Shown piece after piece: positions 31,660 to 40,842 of a stretch of 49,671 nucleotides of DNA (its first letter is position 1; every line of letters starts with the position of its first letter). The stretch covers positions 1-49,671 of the forward strand of contig NZ_BOMH01000060.1 in the NCBI RefSeq assembly GCF_016862095.1, written 5' to 3'. The notes under the pieces were generated by a model. It was not told the DNA's origin. It did not search any database and saw only the letters and a list, made by a program, of their open reading frames with translations. The position numbers and the translations under genes are program-made. This DNA is from Actinoplanes cyaneus (GTDB taxonomy: Bacteria > Actinomycetota > Actinomycetes > Mycobacteriales > Micromonosporaceae).

Positions 31660-34077
31660 ATGCAGATGACATCACGTAAGGACCAAGAGCCGACCCGCCG
31701 GCGGCCGTCCCGCGGCTGGGCCGCGGCCACCGGTCTGCTGCTGGCAGTGTCGGCAGCGCTGGTCGCGAACCCTGCGCCGGCGCAGGCCGCCACGGCGATC
31801 ACCATCAACGGCGCGTCCGGCGGGCGCACGTTCGACGGCGTCGGGGCCATCAGCGGCGGTGGCGGCAACACCCGCCTGCTGATCGACTACCCGGAACCGC
31901 AACGCGGCGACATCCTCGACTACCTGTTCAAGCCGGGGTACGGCGCGGCCATGCAGATCATGAAAGTGGAGATCGGCGGTGACACCAACTCGACCTCCGG
32001 CGCGGAACCCAGCCACGAGCACACCCGCGGCCAGGTGAACTGCGACCGCGGGTACGAATGGTGGCTGATGGGCCAGGCGAAGGCCCGTAATCCCGGCATC
32101 AAGCTGGTCGGGTTGTCCTGGGGCGCCCCCGGCTGGATCGGCAACGGCAACTTCTGGTCCAGCGACTCGATCGACTACCTGATCAACTGGCTCGGGTGTG
32201 CCACCTCCCACGGGCTGACCATCGACTACCTCGGCGGCTGGAACGAACGCGGCCGGGATCTGAACTGGTACAAGAACCTGCGCTCGGCGCTGAACTCGCG
32301 CGGCTACCCGAACGTCAAGATCGTGGCCTCGGACGACTTCGGCTGGGGCTCGGCGGACGACGCGCTGCGTGACCCCGCGTTCGGCTCCGCCATCTCGGTG
32401 GTCGGCAGCCACTACGTCTGCGGCTACCGCAGCGCCCAGACCAACTGCCCCAGCTCGGCGAACGCGGTCAACTCGGGCAAGACGCTGTGGGCCAGCGAGA
32501 ACGGCTCCGACGACTACAACGGGGGCGCGCCGGCCCTGGCCCGCGGCATCAACCGTGACTACATCGACGGGAAGATGACCGCCTACCTCAACTGGCCGGT
32601 CATCGCCGCGATCACCCCCAACATCCCCTGGGCCACGACCGGTGTGGCCGTGGCGCCACAACCGTGGTCCGGCTACTACTCGATCGGCACGAGCGCCTGG
32701 GTCATGGGCCACACCACCCAGTTCACCGCGCCGGGATGGCGGTATCTCGACAGCTCCACGGGCTACCTCGGCGGCAACCGCAACAACGGCAGCTACGTCT
32801 CGCTGAAGTCCCCGACGAGCAGCGACTACAGCACCATCATCGAGACGATGGACGCCGGCTCCGCCCAGGACCTCCAGTTCACCGTCACCGGAGGGCTGTC
32901 GACCGGGACCGTGCACGTATGGTCCACCAACGTCCGCTCGGGAAACCCGGCCGACCAGTTCGTCCGGCGCAACGACATCACCCCGTCCAACGGAACGTTC
33001 TCGCTGACCGTCCAGCCCGGCTACGTCTACAGCATCACCACGACCACCGGACAGGGCAAAGGCGGCGCGGCCAGCCCCACCCAGGGCGCCCTGACGTTGC
33101 CCTACAGCGACGACTTCGACGGCTACCCGACCGGCCGCGAGGCGAAGTACCTGTCGGACCACCAGGGCTCCTTCGAGGTGGCGCCGTGCGGTGGCGGCCG
33201 CACCGGTCAGTGCGTACGCCAGATGTCGGAACAGGCCCCGATCTTCTGGACCTCCGGCCATGCCGAGCCGTTCACGCTGCTCGGCGACGTCAACTGGCGC
33301 AACTACACCGTCTCGTCCGACGTCCTGCTGGAGAAGAGCGGCTACGCCCAGCTCGTCGGCCGGGCCGGCAACTACAACCACGACAACCCGCACAACCTCA
33401 ACGCCTACTACCTGCGGGTCTCCGACAACGGCTCGTGGTCGATCCGCAGCAATAGCACCAGCGGCAACCAGCGGACCCTGGCCAGTGGCACCACGACGGC
33501 CCTGGGCACCGGGCGCTGGCACAAGCTGGCCCTCACCCTCAACGGCAGCACCCTGACCGCCACCCTCGACGGGACCACGCTGGGCAGCGTCTCGGATTCC
33601 ACCTGGGTCGCCGGCCAGATCGGTTACGCCACCGGCCAGGGCGTGACCGCCCAGTTCGACAACCTGACCATCACCCCGCTCGGCGGCGGCCCCAGCCAGA
33701 CCGGCACGATCCGCGGGGCCGGATCGAACCGGTGCCTGGACGTCAACGGGCAGAGCCAGGCCGACGGGACGGTCGTGCAGATCTGGGACTGCAACGGCGG
33801 CGCCAACCAGACCTGGACGGCGACGTCGAGCAACCAGCTGACCGTGTACGGCAACAAGTGCCTCGACGCCCCGAGCACCTCCTCCGGCGCCCGGGTCCGG
33901 ATCTGGTCCTGCACCGGCGCGGCCAATCAGCAATGGCGGCTCAACGCCGACGGCACCGTCACCGCCGTCCAGTCCGGTCTGTGCCTGGACGTGACCGGCG
34001 CGGCGACGGCCAACGGCACCGCGGTCGGACTGTGGACGTGCAACGGCGGAAGCAACCAGCGATGGATCAGGTCATGA
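31660..34077 (+). CDS. GH59 beta-galactosidase (galactocerebrosidase-like) with ricin-type lectin module
   Basis: An 805-residue secreted enzyme. Sec signal ending near PAQA|AT. The GH59 core (about 45-340) begins GRTFDGVGAISGGGGNTRLL, then ILDYLFKPGYGA, VEIGGDTNSTSGAEPSH and RGYEWWLM, all hallmarks of GALC. The acid/base Glu is in GGWNERGRD and the nucleophile Glu in LWASENGSDD. A beta-sandwich lectin-like domain (about 480-680) and a C-terminal ricin B/CBM13 trefoil (about 685-805, repeats of the QxW type such as ANQTW, ANQQW, SNQRW) follow. GH59 enzymes hydrolyse beta-galactosides; in this setting the substrate is presumably plant galactan or arabinogalactan side chains. ATG after GGAAAGGA; a second ATG lies two codons on. 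Confidence 0.9.
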   Translation: MQMTSRKDQEPTRRRPSRGWAAATGLLLAVSAALVANPAPAQAATAITINGASGGRTFDGVGAISGGGGNTRLLIDYPEPQRGDILDYLFKPGYGAAMQIMKVEIGGDTNSTSGAEPSHEHTRGQVNCDRGYEWWLMGQAKARNPGIKLVGLSWGAPGWIGNGNFWSSDSIDYLINWLGCATSHGLTIDYLGGWNERGRDLNWYKNLRSALNSRGYPNVKIVASDDFGWGSADDALRDPAFGSAISVVGSHYVCGYRSAQTNCPSSANAVNSGKTLWASENGSDDYNGGAPALARGINRDYIDGKMTAYLNWPVIAAITPNIPWATTGVAVAPQPWSGYYSIGTSAWVMGHTTQFTAPGWRYLDSSTGYLGGNRNNGSYVSLKSPTSSDYSTIIETMDAGSAQDLQFTVTGGLSTGTVHVWSTNVRSGNPADQFVRRNDITPSNGTFSLTVQPGYVYSITTTTGQGKGGAASPTQGALTLPYSDDFDGYPTGREAKYLSDHQGSFEVAPCGGGRTGQCVRQMSEQAPIFWTSGHAEPFTLLGDVNWRNYTVSSDVLLEKSGYAQLVGRAGNYNHDNPHNLNAYYLRVSDNGSWSIRSNSTSGNQRTLASGTTTALGTGRWHKLALTLNGSTLTATLDGTTLGSVSDSTWVAGQIGYATGQGVTAQFDNLTITPLGGGPSQTGTIRGAGSNRCLDVNGQSQADGTVVQIWDCNGGANQTWTATSSNQLTVYGNKCLDAPSTSSGARVRIWSCTGAANQQWRLNADGTVTAVQSGLCLDVTGAATANGTAVGLWTCNGGSNQRWIRS

Positions 34078-34121
34078 CCGGACCACCGGACGGGGACCGC
34101 CGTCAGCCCCCGTGAACCCAG

Positions 34122-34157
34122 GCAGCGCCGCCGTCCCCTGCTGGTCGGCGGCGCTGC
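34122..34157. terminator. Terminator after GH95-GH10-GH59 operon
   Basis: A perfect 12-bp stem (GCAGCGCCGCCG / CGGCGGCGCTGC) with a 12-base loop lies between the GH59 stop and the convergent stop at 34177, so it may serve both. Confidence 0.75.
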
Positions 34158-34176
34158 TGTCCTGAGCGGCGAGAAA

Positions 34177-35217
34177 CTACCGCCGCTTCAGCTTGGCGAG
34201 GATGGCGATGATGCGGTCACGGATGCGGTCACGCATGCGGCGGCGAGGCGGTGCGGGCGGCGCGGGCGGGCGCGTTATGGCGTTGATGGCGGGCCAGGCC
34301 GCGCCGAGGCGGTCGAGCTCGCCGTTGCCAGGTGCGGCGCTGCCCGGGGTGACCGTGCCGCTCTGGCGCCAGGAGCGGGTCTCGTCGACGGCGATCTTCA
34401 GGCGCACGTAGAACTCGGAGGTGACGGGAATACCGTCCTGCTCGGACCAGGCAAGCAGGTGGCTGAGCACCGCGTCGTACTCGAACAGCGGCTTCGACGC
34501 GGTGTGGCCGCTCAGCTTCTGGGCGATCTCGGAGACGCGGGCCGGGCTGAAACCGGCATGCGGCAGCAGGTGCATGAGGTCCGCGGCGGTGCTGGTGACG
34601 TAGTCGTTGAACTGCCGGATCTGTTCCGGGTCGGTGGCCGCGGTCCGCTCCGACTGCCGCTGCCCCTCCGCGGTCGCCGTGGAGGTGGCGGGGAGCGGGG
34701 CCACCGGGTAGTTGAGCATGTCCGAGCCGTAGGACTCGTTGACCAGGATGTGGGTGAGCTCGTGCACCAGGATGGCGACCTGCTCCTGGACCGTGCCGTC
34801 ACCGGCATAGCTGATGGCATACCGGTTGCTGCCGGCCGCGGCGGTGGCCTCCGGGTCGATCTGGGTGCTGCCACCACCGGTCATGTTCGGCATCCGGCTC
34901 CAGGTGGAGACCCGGTCCAGGTGCGGAATGAGCTGGTCGAGCAGGCGCTGCACGTCCGCGTTGGTGGTGGTGTCCCGGTAGTTCCGGATCTCCTGGGCCT
35001 CGTCGGCGGTGATCGGCGCGGGCGGCTGTGCCGTGGTCTGGTCCTGCTGCACCCGCTGGACGGTGAGCAGGCGGCCGACGGCGGCGTTGCCGACGCTCCG
35101 CTGCAGGGCCAGCACCGAGGCGGCATCGTTCAGGGCCGGGGCGGCGGTCGCGGTGGTGCGCCGGGAGCGGGACGGGCGGTCGGTCCTGGTCTCCTGGCTG
35201 CCCACATGCTGATGCAT
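34177..35217 (-). CDS. Putative metallopeptidase with eCIS-effector-type leader
   Basis: A 346-residue protein without a Sec or Tat signal. Residues 38-51 read LQRSVGNAAVGRLL, the short N-terminal motif that recurs in proteins associated with extracellular contractile injection systems (eCIS) and DUF4157-type neighbours. A zinc-protease motif HELTH is at 152-156 in AILVHELTHILVNESYG. After it come a variable helical region and a very basic C-terminus (RRRMRDRIRDRIIAILAKLKRR region), which could be a membrane-active or nucleic-acid-binding tail. No eCIS structural gene is in the window, so it is either an orphan cargo or an unrelated protein that shares the motif. It ends convergently with the GH59 operon. 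Confidence 0.7.
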   Translation of the reverse strand: MHQHVGSQETRTDRPSRSRRTTATAAPALNDAASVLALQRSVGNAAVGRLLTVQRVQQDQTTAQPPAPITADEAQEIRNYRDTTTNADVQRLLDQLIPHLDRVSTWSRMPNMTGGGSTQIDPEATAAAGSNRYAISYAGDGTVQEQVAILVHELTHILVNESYGSDMLNYPVAPLPATSTATAEGQRQSERTAATDPEQIRQFNDYVTSTAADLMHLLPHAGFSPARVSEIAQKLSGHTASKPLFEYDAVLSHLLAWSEQDGIPVTSEFYVRLKIAVDETRSWRQSGTVTPGSAAPGNGELDRLGAAWPAINAITRPPAPPAPPRRRMRDRIRDRIIAILAKLKRR

Positions 35218-35494
35218 CCGGCCACTATGCCCGATGACCAGCAGACGACCGGACGGTTAACGGCAACCCTTGCCCCGACGGCGCCCAAGTCTGCCCTCAG
35301 CGGCGTCCGGCCGGCGGGACGTGACAGATCGCGGGAGGGTGTCATCCGATCAGCCTGATCTTGAAGGCCCCGGCCCGGAAGGTCGTCGCTGAACAGCAGG
35401 CGAGATCACCACCATGCATGGCTTCCCCTTGGCGAGCGTGCTCCCGCGGTGTCGGTGTCGCCGGTTACATGACGTCGAGCGCACCCGGTCGTTG

Positions 35495-35511
35495 GTACCC
35501 CTGGGGGGTAC
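35495..35511. promoter_or_regulatory. CsoR-type copper operator
   Basis: GTACCCCTGGGGGGTAC is a near-perfect palindrome matching the G-tract, pseudo-palindromic operators of CsoR copper repressors. It lies 60 bases before copZ, where a core promoter would be. The remainder of the 354-bp gap back to 35218 holds no gene that I can support, and no csoR gene is in the window. Confidence 0.8.
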
Positions 35512-35571
35512 GGGTATCGTGGTGGGCGGGCGGCCACATGGCCGTCCGGCCACTCGTTCGGAAGGACCGTC

Positions 35572-35787
35572 ATGGCAGCCACACAGACCTACACCGTCAC
35601 CGGCATGACCTGCTCGCACTGCGTCACCTCGGTCAGCGCCGAGATCGAGCAGCTCCCCGGCGTCAGCGACGTCCAGGTCGACCTGTCCAGCGGCGCCGTC
35701 ACCGTCAGCAGCGAAGCCCCTCTCGACGACTCCGCGGTCGCCGCGGCCGTCGACGAGGCCGGATACGAACTGGCGAGGCAGCCATGA
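35572..35787 (+). CDS. copZ: Copper chaperone CopZ (heavy-metal-associated domain)
   Basis: A 71-residue stand-alone HMA domain with the metal site GMTCSHC (Cys14 and Cys17) and the ferredoxin-like pattern (YTVTGM, helix HCVTSVSAEIEQL, VSDVQVDLSSGAVTVSSE, AVAAAVDEAGYEL). It carries Cu(I) in the cytosol and hands it to the CopA ATPase encoded two genes on. Good ribosome site (GGAAGGA) before ATG. Its TGA overlaps the ATG of the next gene, so production is coupled. Confidence 0.93.
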   Translation: MAATQTYTVTGMTCSHCVTSVSAEIEQLPGVSDVQVDLSSGAVTVSSEAPLDDSAVAAAVDEAGYELARQP

Positions 35788-36749
35788 ACACCCCCACCAA
35801 GCTCGGCGCCTTCGGTCTGGGACTCGCGGTGGTCTTCACCGTCGCCCTCGGTCTGGGCCGGGTCGCCGGCCCGGCCCCCGCAGCCCCGGCCGCTGCCCAT
35901 GATCAGCACGACGAACCCACCGGTCAGGCGGCTGTAGCCGTCGGATTGCCGGCCGGACTGCAAGTCACCCAGGACGGCTACCGGCTGCAGCCGATCAGCG
36001 CCGAGCTGGGCACCGGGGCACCGCAGCCGTTCCGGTTCCGAATCCTCGAACCGGACGGCGCGCCGGTCACCGGCTACACCACCAGCCACGACAAGGACCT
36101 GCACCTGATCGTGGTGCGGCGCGACCTGGCCGGCTTCCAGCACGTGCATCCCACCCTCGCCGCCGACGGCACCTGGTCCATCCCTCTGGCGGTCGCCGCG
36201 CCCGGGCAGTACCGGGTGTTCGCCGACTTCCAGCCCGCCGGGCACACCGGCGGCCTCGTCCTCGGCGTGGACGTCCCGGCACCCGGCGACTACCGGCCCC
36301 GGCCACTGCCCACCGTCCAGCGCGAGACGACCGTGGACGGTTACACCGTCACCCTCACCGGCGACCTCACACCGGGCGGCTCGTCGAAGCTGACCCTCGC
36401 CGTCAGCAAGGACGGCACGCCGGTCACCGACCTGCAGCCCTATCTCGGCGCTTACGGGCACCTCGTCGCCCTGCGCGAGGGCGACCTGGCCTACCTGCAC
36501 GTGCACCCGGACGGCGAGCCCGGCGACGGCCGTACCCAGGCCGGCCCGGACGTGGTGTTCCACGCCGAAGTGCCGTCCGCCGGCAACTACCGGCTCTACC
36601 TGGACTTCCGGCACGCCGGCACGGTGCGCACCGCCGAGTTCACCGCGGTCGCCGGCACCCCGGCACCGGCCGCCGAGCCGGTCCCGTCGGCCACCACGCC
36701 GGCGCCGGCCCCGAGCGGGCACGACGCCGACGGTCACACCCACCAGTAA
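35784..36749 (+). CDS. Histidine-rich exported protein of the copper operon
   Basis: A 321-residue protein between copZ and copA. The N-terminal hydrophobic segment (LGAFGLGLAVVFTVALGLG) is a signal anchor, followed by an HDQHDE stretch. Two similar beta-rich domains follow, each with a His-rich centre: LHLIVVRRDLAGFQHVHP in the first and YGHLVALREGDLAYLHVHPDG in the second. The Pro/Ala-rich tail ends GHDADGHTHQ. The repeated His motifs point to extracytoplasmic copper binding or hand-off. It has no cupredoxin Cys-His-Met site that I can see, and I do not recognise a named family. The start is the ATG overlapping the copZ stop; it ends 12 bases before copA, so it is part of the operon. Confidence 0.8.
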   Translation: MNTPTKLGAFGLGLAVVFTVALGLGRVAGPAPAAPAAAHDQHDEPTGQAAVAVGLPAGLQVTQDGYRLQPISAELGTGAPQPFRFRILEPDGAPVTGYTTSHDKDLHLIVVRRDLAGFQHVHPTLAADGTWSIPLAVAAPGQYRVFADFQPAGHTGGLVLGVDVPAPGDYRPRPLPTVQRETTVDGYTVTLTGDLTPGGSSKLTLAVSKDGTPVTDLQPYLGAYGHLVALREGDLAYLHVHPDGEPGDGRTQAGPDVVFHAEVPSAGNYRLYLDFRHAGTVRTAEFTAVAGTPAPAAEPVPSATTPAPAPSGHDADGHTHQ

Positions 36750-36761
36750 GGAGAAGCGCTC

Positions 36762-39020
36762 ATGGCGATCACGCGGCCGCCGGAAACGGCCCCGAACCGG
36801 ATCGAGTTGGCGATCGGCGGCATGACCTGCGCCTCCTGCGCGTCGCGGATCGAGAAGAAGCTCAACCGGATGGACGGCGTCACCGCCACCGTCAACTACG
36901 CCACCGAGAAAGCCTCCGTGACGTACGCGGAGGATGTCAGCACCGACGACCTGATCACCACGGTCGAGAAGACCGGCTACACCGCGGCCCTGCCGCCGCC
37001 ACCGGCAACCGCCGACGACCCGGCGGAGCACGCCCAGCCGGCCGACGAGCTGCACGCCGTACGGGTCCGGCTGCTCGTCTCGATCGCGCTCAGCGTCCCG
37101 GTGATCCTGCTCGCCATGGTGCCGGCCTGGCAGTTCACCTACTGGCAGTGGGCGTCGCTGACCCTGGCCGCGCCGGTCGTCGTCTACGGCGGGCTGCCGT
37201 TCCACAAGGCGGCATGGACCAACCTGCGGCACGGCGCCGCCACCATGGACACCCTCGTCTCGCTGGGCACCCTGGCGGCGTTCGGCTGGTCGCTGTGGGC
37301 GCTGTTCGTCGGCACGGCCGGGGAGCCGGGCATGACGCACCCGTTCAGCTTCGACATCGGCCGTACTGACGGGGCCGGCAACATCTACCTCGAGGCCGCT
37401 GCGGGGGTGACCACGTTCATCCTTGCCGGCCGGTACTTCGAGGCCCGGTCCAAGCGCCGGGCCGGGGCGGCCCTGCGTGCCCTGCTCGAGATGGGCGCCA
37501 AGGACGTCACCGTGCTGCACGGTGGCACCGAGGTCCGGATCCCGGTCGGGCAACTCGCGGTGGGGGACCGGTTCGTGGTCCGGCCGGGGGAGAAAGTCGC
37601 CACCGACGGGGTGATCGAGGACGGCACGTCGGCGGTCGACGCCAGCATGCTGACCGGCGAGTCGGTGCCCGTCGAGGTGGGCCCGGGCGACACGGTGGCC
37701 GGCGCGACCGTCAACGCCGGTGGGCGGCTGATCGTCCGCGCGACCCGGGTCGGGTCGGACACCCAGCTGGCGCAGATGGCGAAGCTGGTCGAGCAGGCGC
37801 AGACCGGCAAGGCCGCCGCGCAGCGTCTCGCCGACCGGATCTCTGGGGTGTTCGTGCCGATCGTGATCGCGCTGGCCGCCGGCACGCTCGGCTGGTGGGT
37901 CGGCACCGGCAGCGGCTGGACCGCCGCGTTCACCGCCGCCGTCGCCGTCCTGATCATCGCCTGCCCGTGCGCGCTCGGCCTGGCCACCCCGACCGCGCTG
38001 CTGGTCGGCACCGGCCGCGGCGCCCAGCTCGGTATCCTGATCAAAGGCCCCGAAGTCCTCGAGTCGACCCGGACCGTGGACACGATCGTGCTGGACAAGA
38101 CCGGCACGGTGACCACCGGCCGGATGGCCCTCGTCGACACCGTCGCGACCGACGGCCAGGACCGGGACGAACTGCTGCGGCTCACCGCCGCGGTGGAGGT
38201 CGCCTCCGAACACCCGATCGCGCAGGCCATCGCCCGGGCCGGCGCCGAGCACACCGTCCTGCCGCAGGTGACCGGCTTCCAGAACCTGGAAGGTCTCGGC
38301 GTCACCGGCACCGTCGACGGCCGTGACGTGCTGGTCGGTCGCCCGCAACTGCTGCGCGAGCGCGGCTACGAGCTCACCGGCGAGATCGAGCGGGCGGTCG
38401 AGAGCGCGCAGCAGGCCGGACGGACCGCGGTGGTCGCGGGCTGGGACGGTCAGGTACGCGGGATGCTGGCCGTCGCCGACGCGGTGAAGCCGACCAGTCG
38501 CGAGGCGATCACCGCGCTGCGCCGGCTCGGCCTGACGCCGGTCCTGCTGACCGGCGACAACGCCACCGTCGCCCGCGCCGTCGCCGCCGAGGTCGGCATC
38601 GAGGAGGTGATCGCCGACGTGCTGCCGGCCGACAAGGTCGACGTGGTCAAACGGCTGCAGGAGCGGGGCAAGGTCGTGGCGATGGCCGGTGACGGCGTCA
38701 ACGACGCCGCCGCCCTGGCTCAGGCGAACCTCGGTCTGGCGATGGGGACGGGCACCGACGTCGCGATCGAAGCGTCGGATCTGACCCTGGTCCGCGGTGA
38801 CCTGATGGCCGCCGTGGACGCGATCCGCCTGTCCCGGCGCACCCTGCGAATCATCAAGAGCAACCTGTTCTGGGCGTTCGCCTACAACGTCGCCGCCCTG
38901 CCGCTCGCGGCAGCCGGCCTGCTCAACCCGATGATCGCCGGCGCGGCGATGGCGTTCTCATCGGTGTTCGTCGTCGGCAACAGCCTGCGACTGCGCCGCT
39001 TCACCTCTGTCGTCGGATAA
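36762..39020 (+). CDS. copA: Cu(I)-exporting P1B-type ATPase CopA
   Basis: A 752-residue copper-export pump. One N-terminal HMA domain (about 15-80, GMTCASC), then eight membrane helices, the actuator loop with TGES (MLTGESVPVE), the transmembrane metal site CPCALGLATP, the phosphorylation motif DKTGTVTTG, the nucleotide-binding HP motif (SEHPIAQAI) and the hinge GDGVNDAAALAQ. The late helices contain the YNVAALPLAAAG and MAFSSVFVVGNSLRL signature of Cu(I) pumps. It receives copper from CopZ and expels it. ATG follows AAGGAG. Transcription likely starts at the CsoR-controlled promoter before copZ and ends at the hairpin at 39027-39075. Confidence 0.96.
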   Translation: MAITRPPETAPNRIELAIGGMTCASCASRIEKKLNRMDGVTATVNYATEKASVTYAEDVSTDDLITTVEKTGYTAALPPPPATADDPAEHAQPADELHAVRVRLLVSIALSVPVILLAMVPAWQFTYWQWASLTLAAPVVVYGGLPFHKAAWTNLRHGAATMDTLVSLGTLAAFGWSLWALFVGTAGEPGMTHPFSFDIGRTDGAGNIYLEAAAGVTTFILAGRYFEARSKRRAGAALRALLEMGAKDVTVLHGGTEVRIPVGQLAVGDRFVVRPGEKVATDGVIEDGTSAVDASMLTGESVPVEVGPGDTVAGATVNAGGRLIVRATRVGSDTQLAQMAKLVEQAQTGKAAAQRLADRISGVFVPIVIALAAGTLGWWVGTGSGWTAAFTAAVAVLIIACPCALGLATPTALLVGTGRGAQLGILIKGPEVLESTRTVDTIVLDKTGTVTTGRMALVDTVATDGQDRDELLRLTAAVEVASEHPIAQAIARAGAEHTVLPQVTGFQNLEGLGVTGTVDGRDVLVGRPQLLRERGYELTGEIERAVESAQQAGRTAVVAGWDGQVRGMLAVADAVKPTSREAITALRRLGLTPVLLTGDNATVARAVAAEVGIEEVIADVLPADKVDVVKRLQERGKVVAMAGDGVNDAAALAQANLGLAMGTGTDVAIEASDLTLVRGDLMAAVDAIRLSRRTLRIIKSNLFWAFAYNVAALPLAAAGLLNPMIAGAAMAFSSVFVVGNSLRLRRFTSVVG

Positions 39021-39026
39021 GGACGC

Positions 39027-39075
39027 ATGACGACAGCCGGTGACCGCAAGATCCGCGGCCATCGGCTGTCGTCAT
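39027..39075. terminator. Terminator after copA
   Basis: A perfect 13-bp inverted repeat, ATGACGACAGCCG / CGGCTGTCGTCAT, with a 23-base loop lies 6 bases after the copA stop. Confidence 0.75.
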
Positions 39076-39207
39076 CTGACGAGCCGGGCGATCGCGGCGG
39101 TCGACGAGCACATCCCCTCCTGCCCCTGACCGCAGGTGCGCCGGTGCTGCCGGTACGGGCAATCAGCGGAACTCCGCAGCCGGGTCTGCGCGACGGGCAG
39201 CACCGTG

Positions 39208-40842
39208 TCAGTGCCGGAACCGGCTGACGAGGCGAGTGAGGTCGTCCGACAGGCTTGCCAGCCCCGCGGCGGCCTCCTGCGTGGTGTGGGCGCCGGCCGC
39301 GGTGGCGTCGGCGACCTCGGCGACGCCGGAAACAGTCGCGGCCACCTCGCCGCTGGTGGTGGCGGTGTCGGCGACCGAGCGGCTCATCTCGGCGGTGGTG
39401 GCGGTCTGCTCCTCGACAGCCGAGGCGATCGTGGTCGTGTAGTCGCTGATCTGCTGGATGACGCCGGTGATCTCGCCGATGGCCTCGGCTGCGGTGCCGC
39501 TGGAGGACTGGATGGCCGCGATCCGGGTGGTGATCTCGTCGGTCGCCCGGGCGGTCTGCTGAGCGAGCTCTTTGACCTCACCGGCGACGACGGCGAAGCC
39601 TTTGCCGAGCTCACCGGCGCGGGCGGCTTCGATGGTGGCGTTGAGAGCGAGCAGGTTGGTCTGCTCGGCGATGGTGGTGATGAGTCTGACCACGTCGCCG
39701 ATCTCCGCGCTGGCCGTGCCGAGTTGCGCGACCTGCTCGGTGGTGCGCCGGGCGACCGTCATGGCTTGCTGAGCGACCTGAGCGGCCTGCCCGGCGTTGG
39801 TGGCGATCTCGGTGATCGAGGCGCTCATCTGCTCGGCTCCGGCGGCGATCGACTGCACGCCGGCGTTGACCTGCTCCGAGCCGTGCGACGCCGCGCTCGC
39901 CTTGGCTGCGGCCTCGGCGGCGCCGGACTGCAACCGGGCGCTGACCGTGGACAGGTCCTGCGAGGCGCCGGCCAGCGTGCCGGCCGAGCCGCTGATCGTG
40001 GTGAGCGTGCCGCGCAGGCTGACCACCGCGGTGTCCAGGGCACGGCCCATCTGGCCGGGCTCGTCGGCGCTGGTGAGCTCGGTGGTTCGGGTGAGGTCAC
40101 CGGCGGCGAGGCTGTCGCAGACGGCTTTGACCCGGTTCAGCGAGCGGACGATGCCGCGAGCGGTGAGGACGGCCATGGTCAGAGCCAGTAGAAGTCCTAC
40201 GACGAGCATGACGATGGACGTCGTCAGGTTCGAGCGGTAGGCCGCGTTAGCGGAGCCGGCGATCCGTTCGGCCTCGCCGGACTCGGTCCGGGTCATGTTG
40301 GTGATGTCCTGCATCGCCTCGTTCATCAGCGGGGCGATCTTCTCGTCCCGGATCCGCTGCCAGGCGTCGATGTCGTTGCGCAGGCTGGCCGGGATCAACT
40401 CGTTCTGCGCGGTCTGCGCGAGGGTCCGGAAATCGGCGTACAACTCGTCCACCGCGGCCGGCTCGACGGCGGGACCGCTGGCGCGGTAGTCGGCGAAAGC
40501 CGCTTCGGCGGTCTGCTCGTTGTCGGCCAGAGTCCGCAGGTACTTGGCTTTGGTGGTCTTGTCCTGCGAGATCGCATGGTTGGCGATGGTCAGCCGGGTC
40601 TGCAGAATCGATGCCCGCAGGTCGCCGAGGGCGGCGACACTCGCCAGATTCTCGCGGTAGATCTTCTGTGCGATGGCGTCGGCGTGCTGCAACGCCCGCA
40701 AGCTCAGGATCGAGACGACCACGGCGACCACAGCGGCGATCATGACGACGCCCAGAAATCTCGTCTTGACGCTGAGGTCGGCGAAATGCCGGCGGGAAGA
40801 ACGGCCGGTCGGCGTCGCGGTGCCGCTGTCCGATCTATCCAT
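39208..40842 (-). CDS. Methyl-accepting chemotaxis protein
   Basis: A 544-residue chemoreceptor. TM1 (about 28-50), a four-helix-bundle sensor (about 55-205) typical of 4HB_MCP, TM2 (about 208-230), HAMP (about 231-285) and the signalling hairpin with intact tip TIAEQTNLLALNATIEAARAG and KGFAVVAGEVKELAQ. The start is ATG 40842, preceded by GGAAGGGA; the open frame extends 25 codons into the pseudogene next door. The signalling half closely resembles the other receptor at 8294-9922, whereas the sensor halves differ, as expected for paralogous receptors with different ligands. It stands alone, convergent with copA. Confidence 0.93.
   Translation of the reverse strand: MDRSDSGTATPTGRSSRRHFADLSVKTRFLGVVMIAAVVAVVVSILSLRALQHADAIAQKIYRENLASVAALGDLRASILQTRLTIANHAISQDKTTKAKYLRTLADNEQTAEAAFADYRASGPAVEPAAVDELYADFRTLAQTAQNELIPASLRNDIDAWQRIRDEKIAPLMNEAMQDITNMTRTESGEAERIAGSANAAYRSNLTTSIVMLVVGLLLALTMAVLTARGIVRSLNRVKAVCDSLAAGDLTRTTELTSADEPGQMGRALDTAVVSLRGTLTTISGSAGTLAGASQDLSTVSARLQSGAAEAAAKASAASHGSEQVNAGVQSIAAGAEQMSASITEIATNAGQAAQVAQQAMTVARRTTEQVAQLGTASAEIGDVVRLITTIAEQTNLLALNATIEAARAGELGKGFAVVAGEVKELAQQTARATDEITTRIAAIQSSSGTAAEAIGEITGVIQQISDYTTTIASAVEEQTATTAEMSRSVADTATTSGEVAATVSGVAEVADATAAGAHTTQEAAAGLASLSDDLTRLVSRFRH

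Noticed and set aside
8294..40842. The two chemotaxis receptors as part of a local chemotaxis operon.
   Set aside because: They are 30 kb apart, each stands alone, and no cheA, cheW or cheY gene is in the window.
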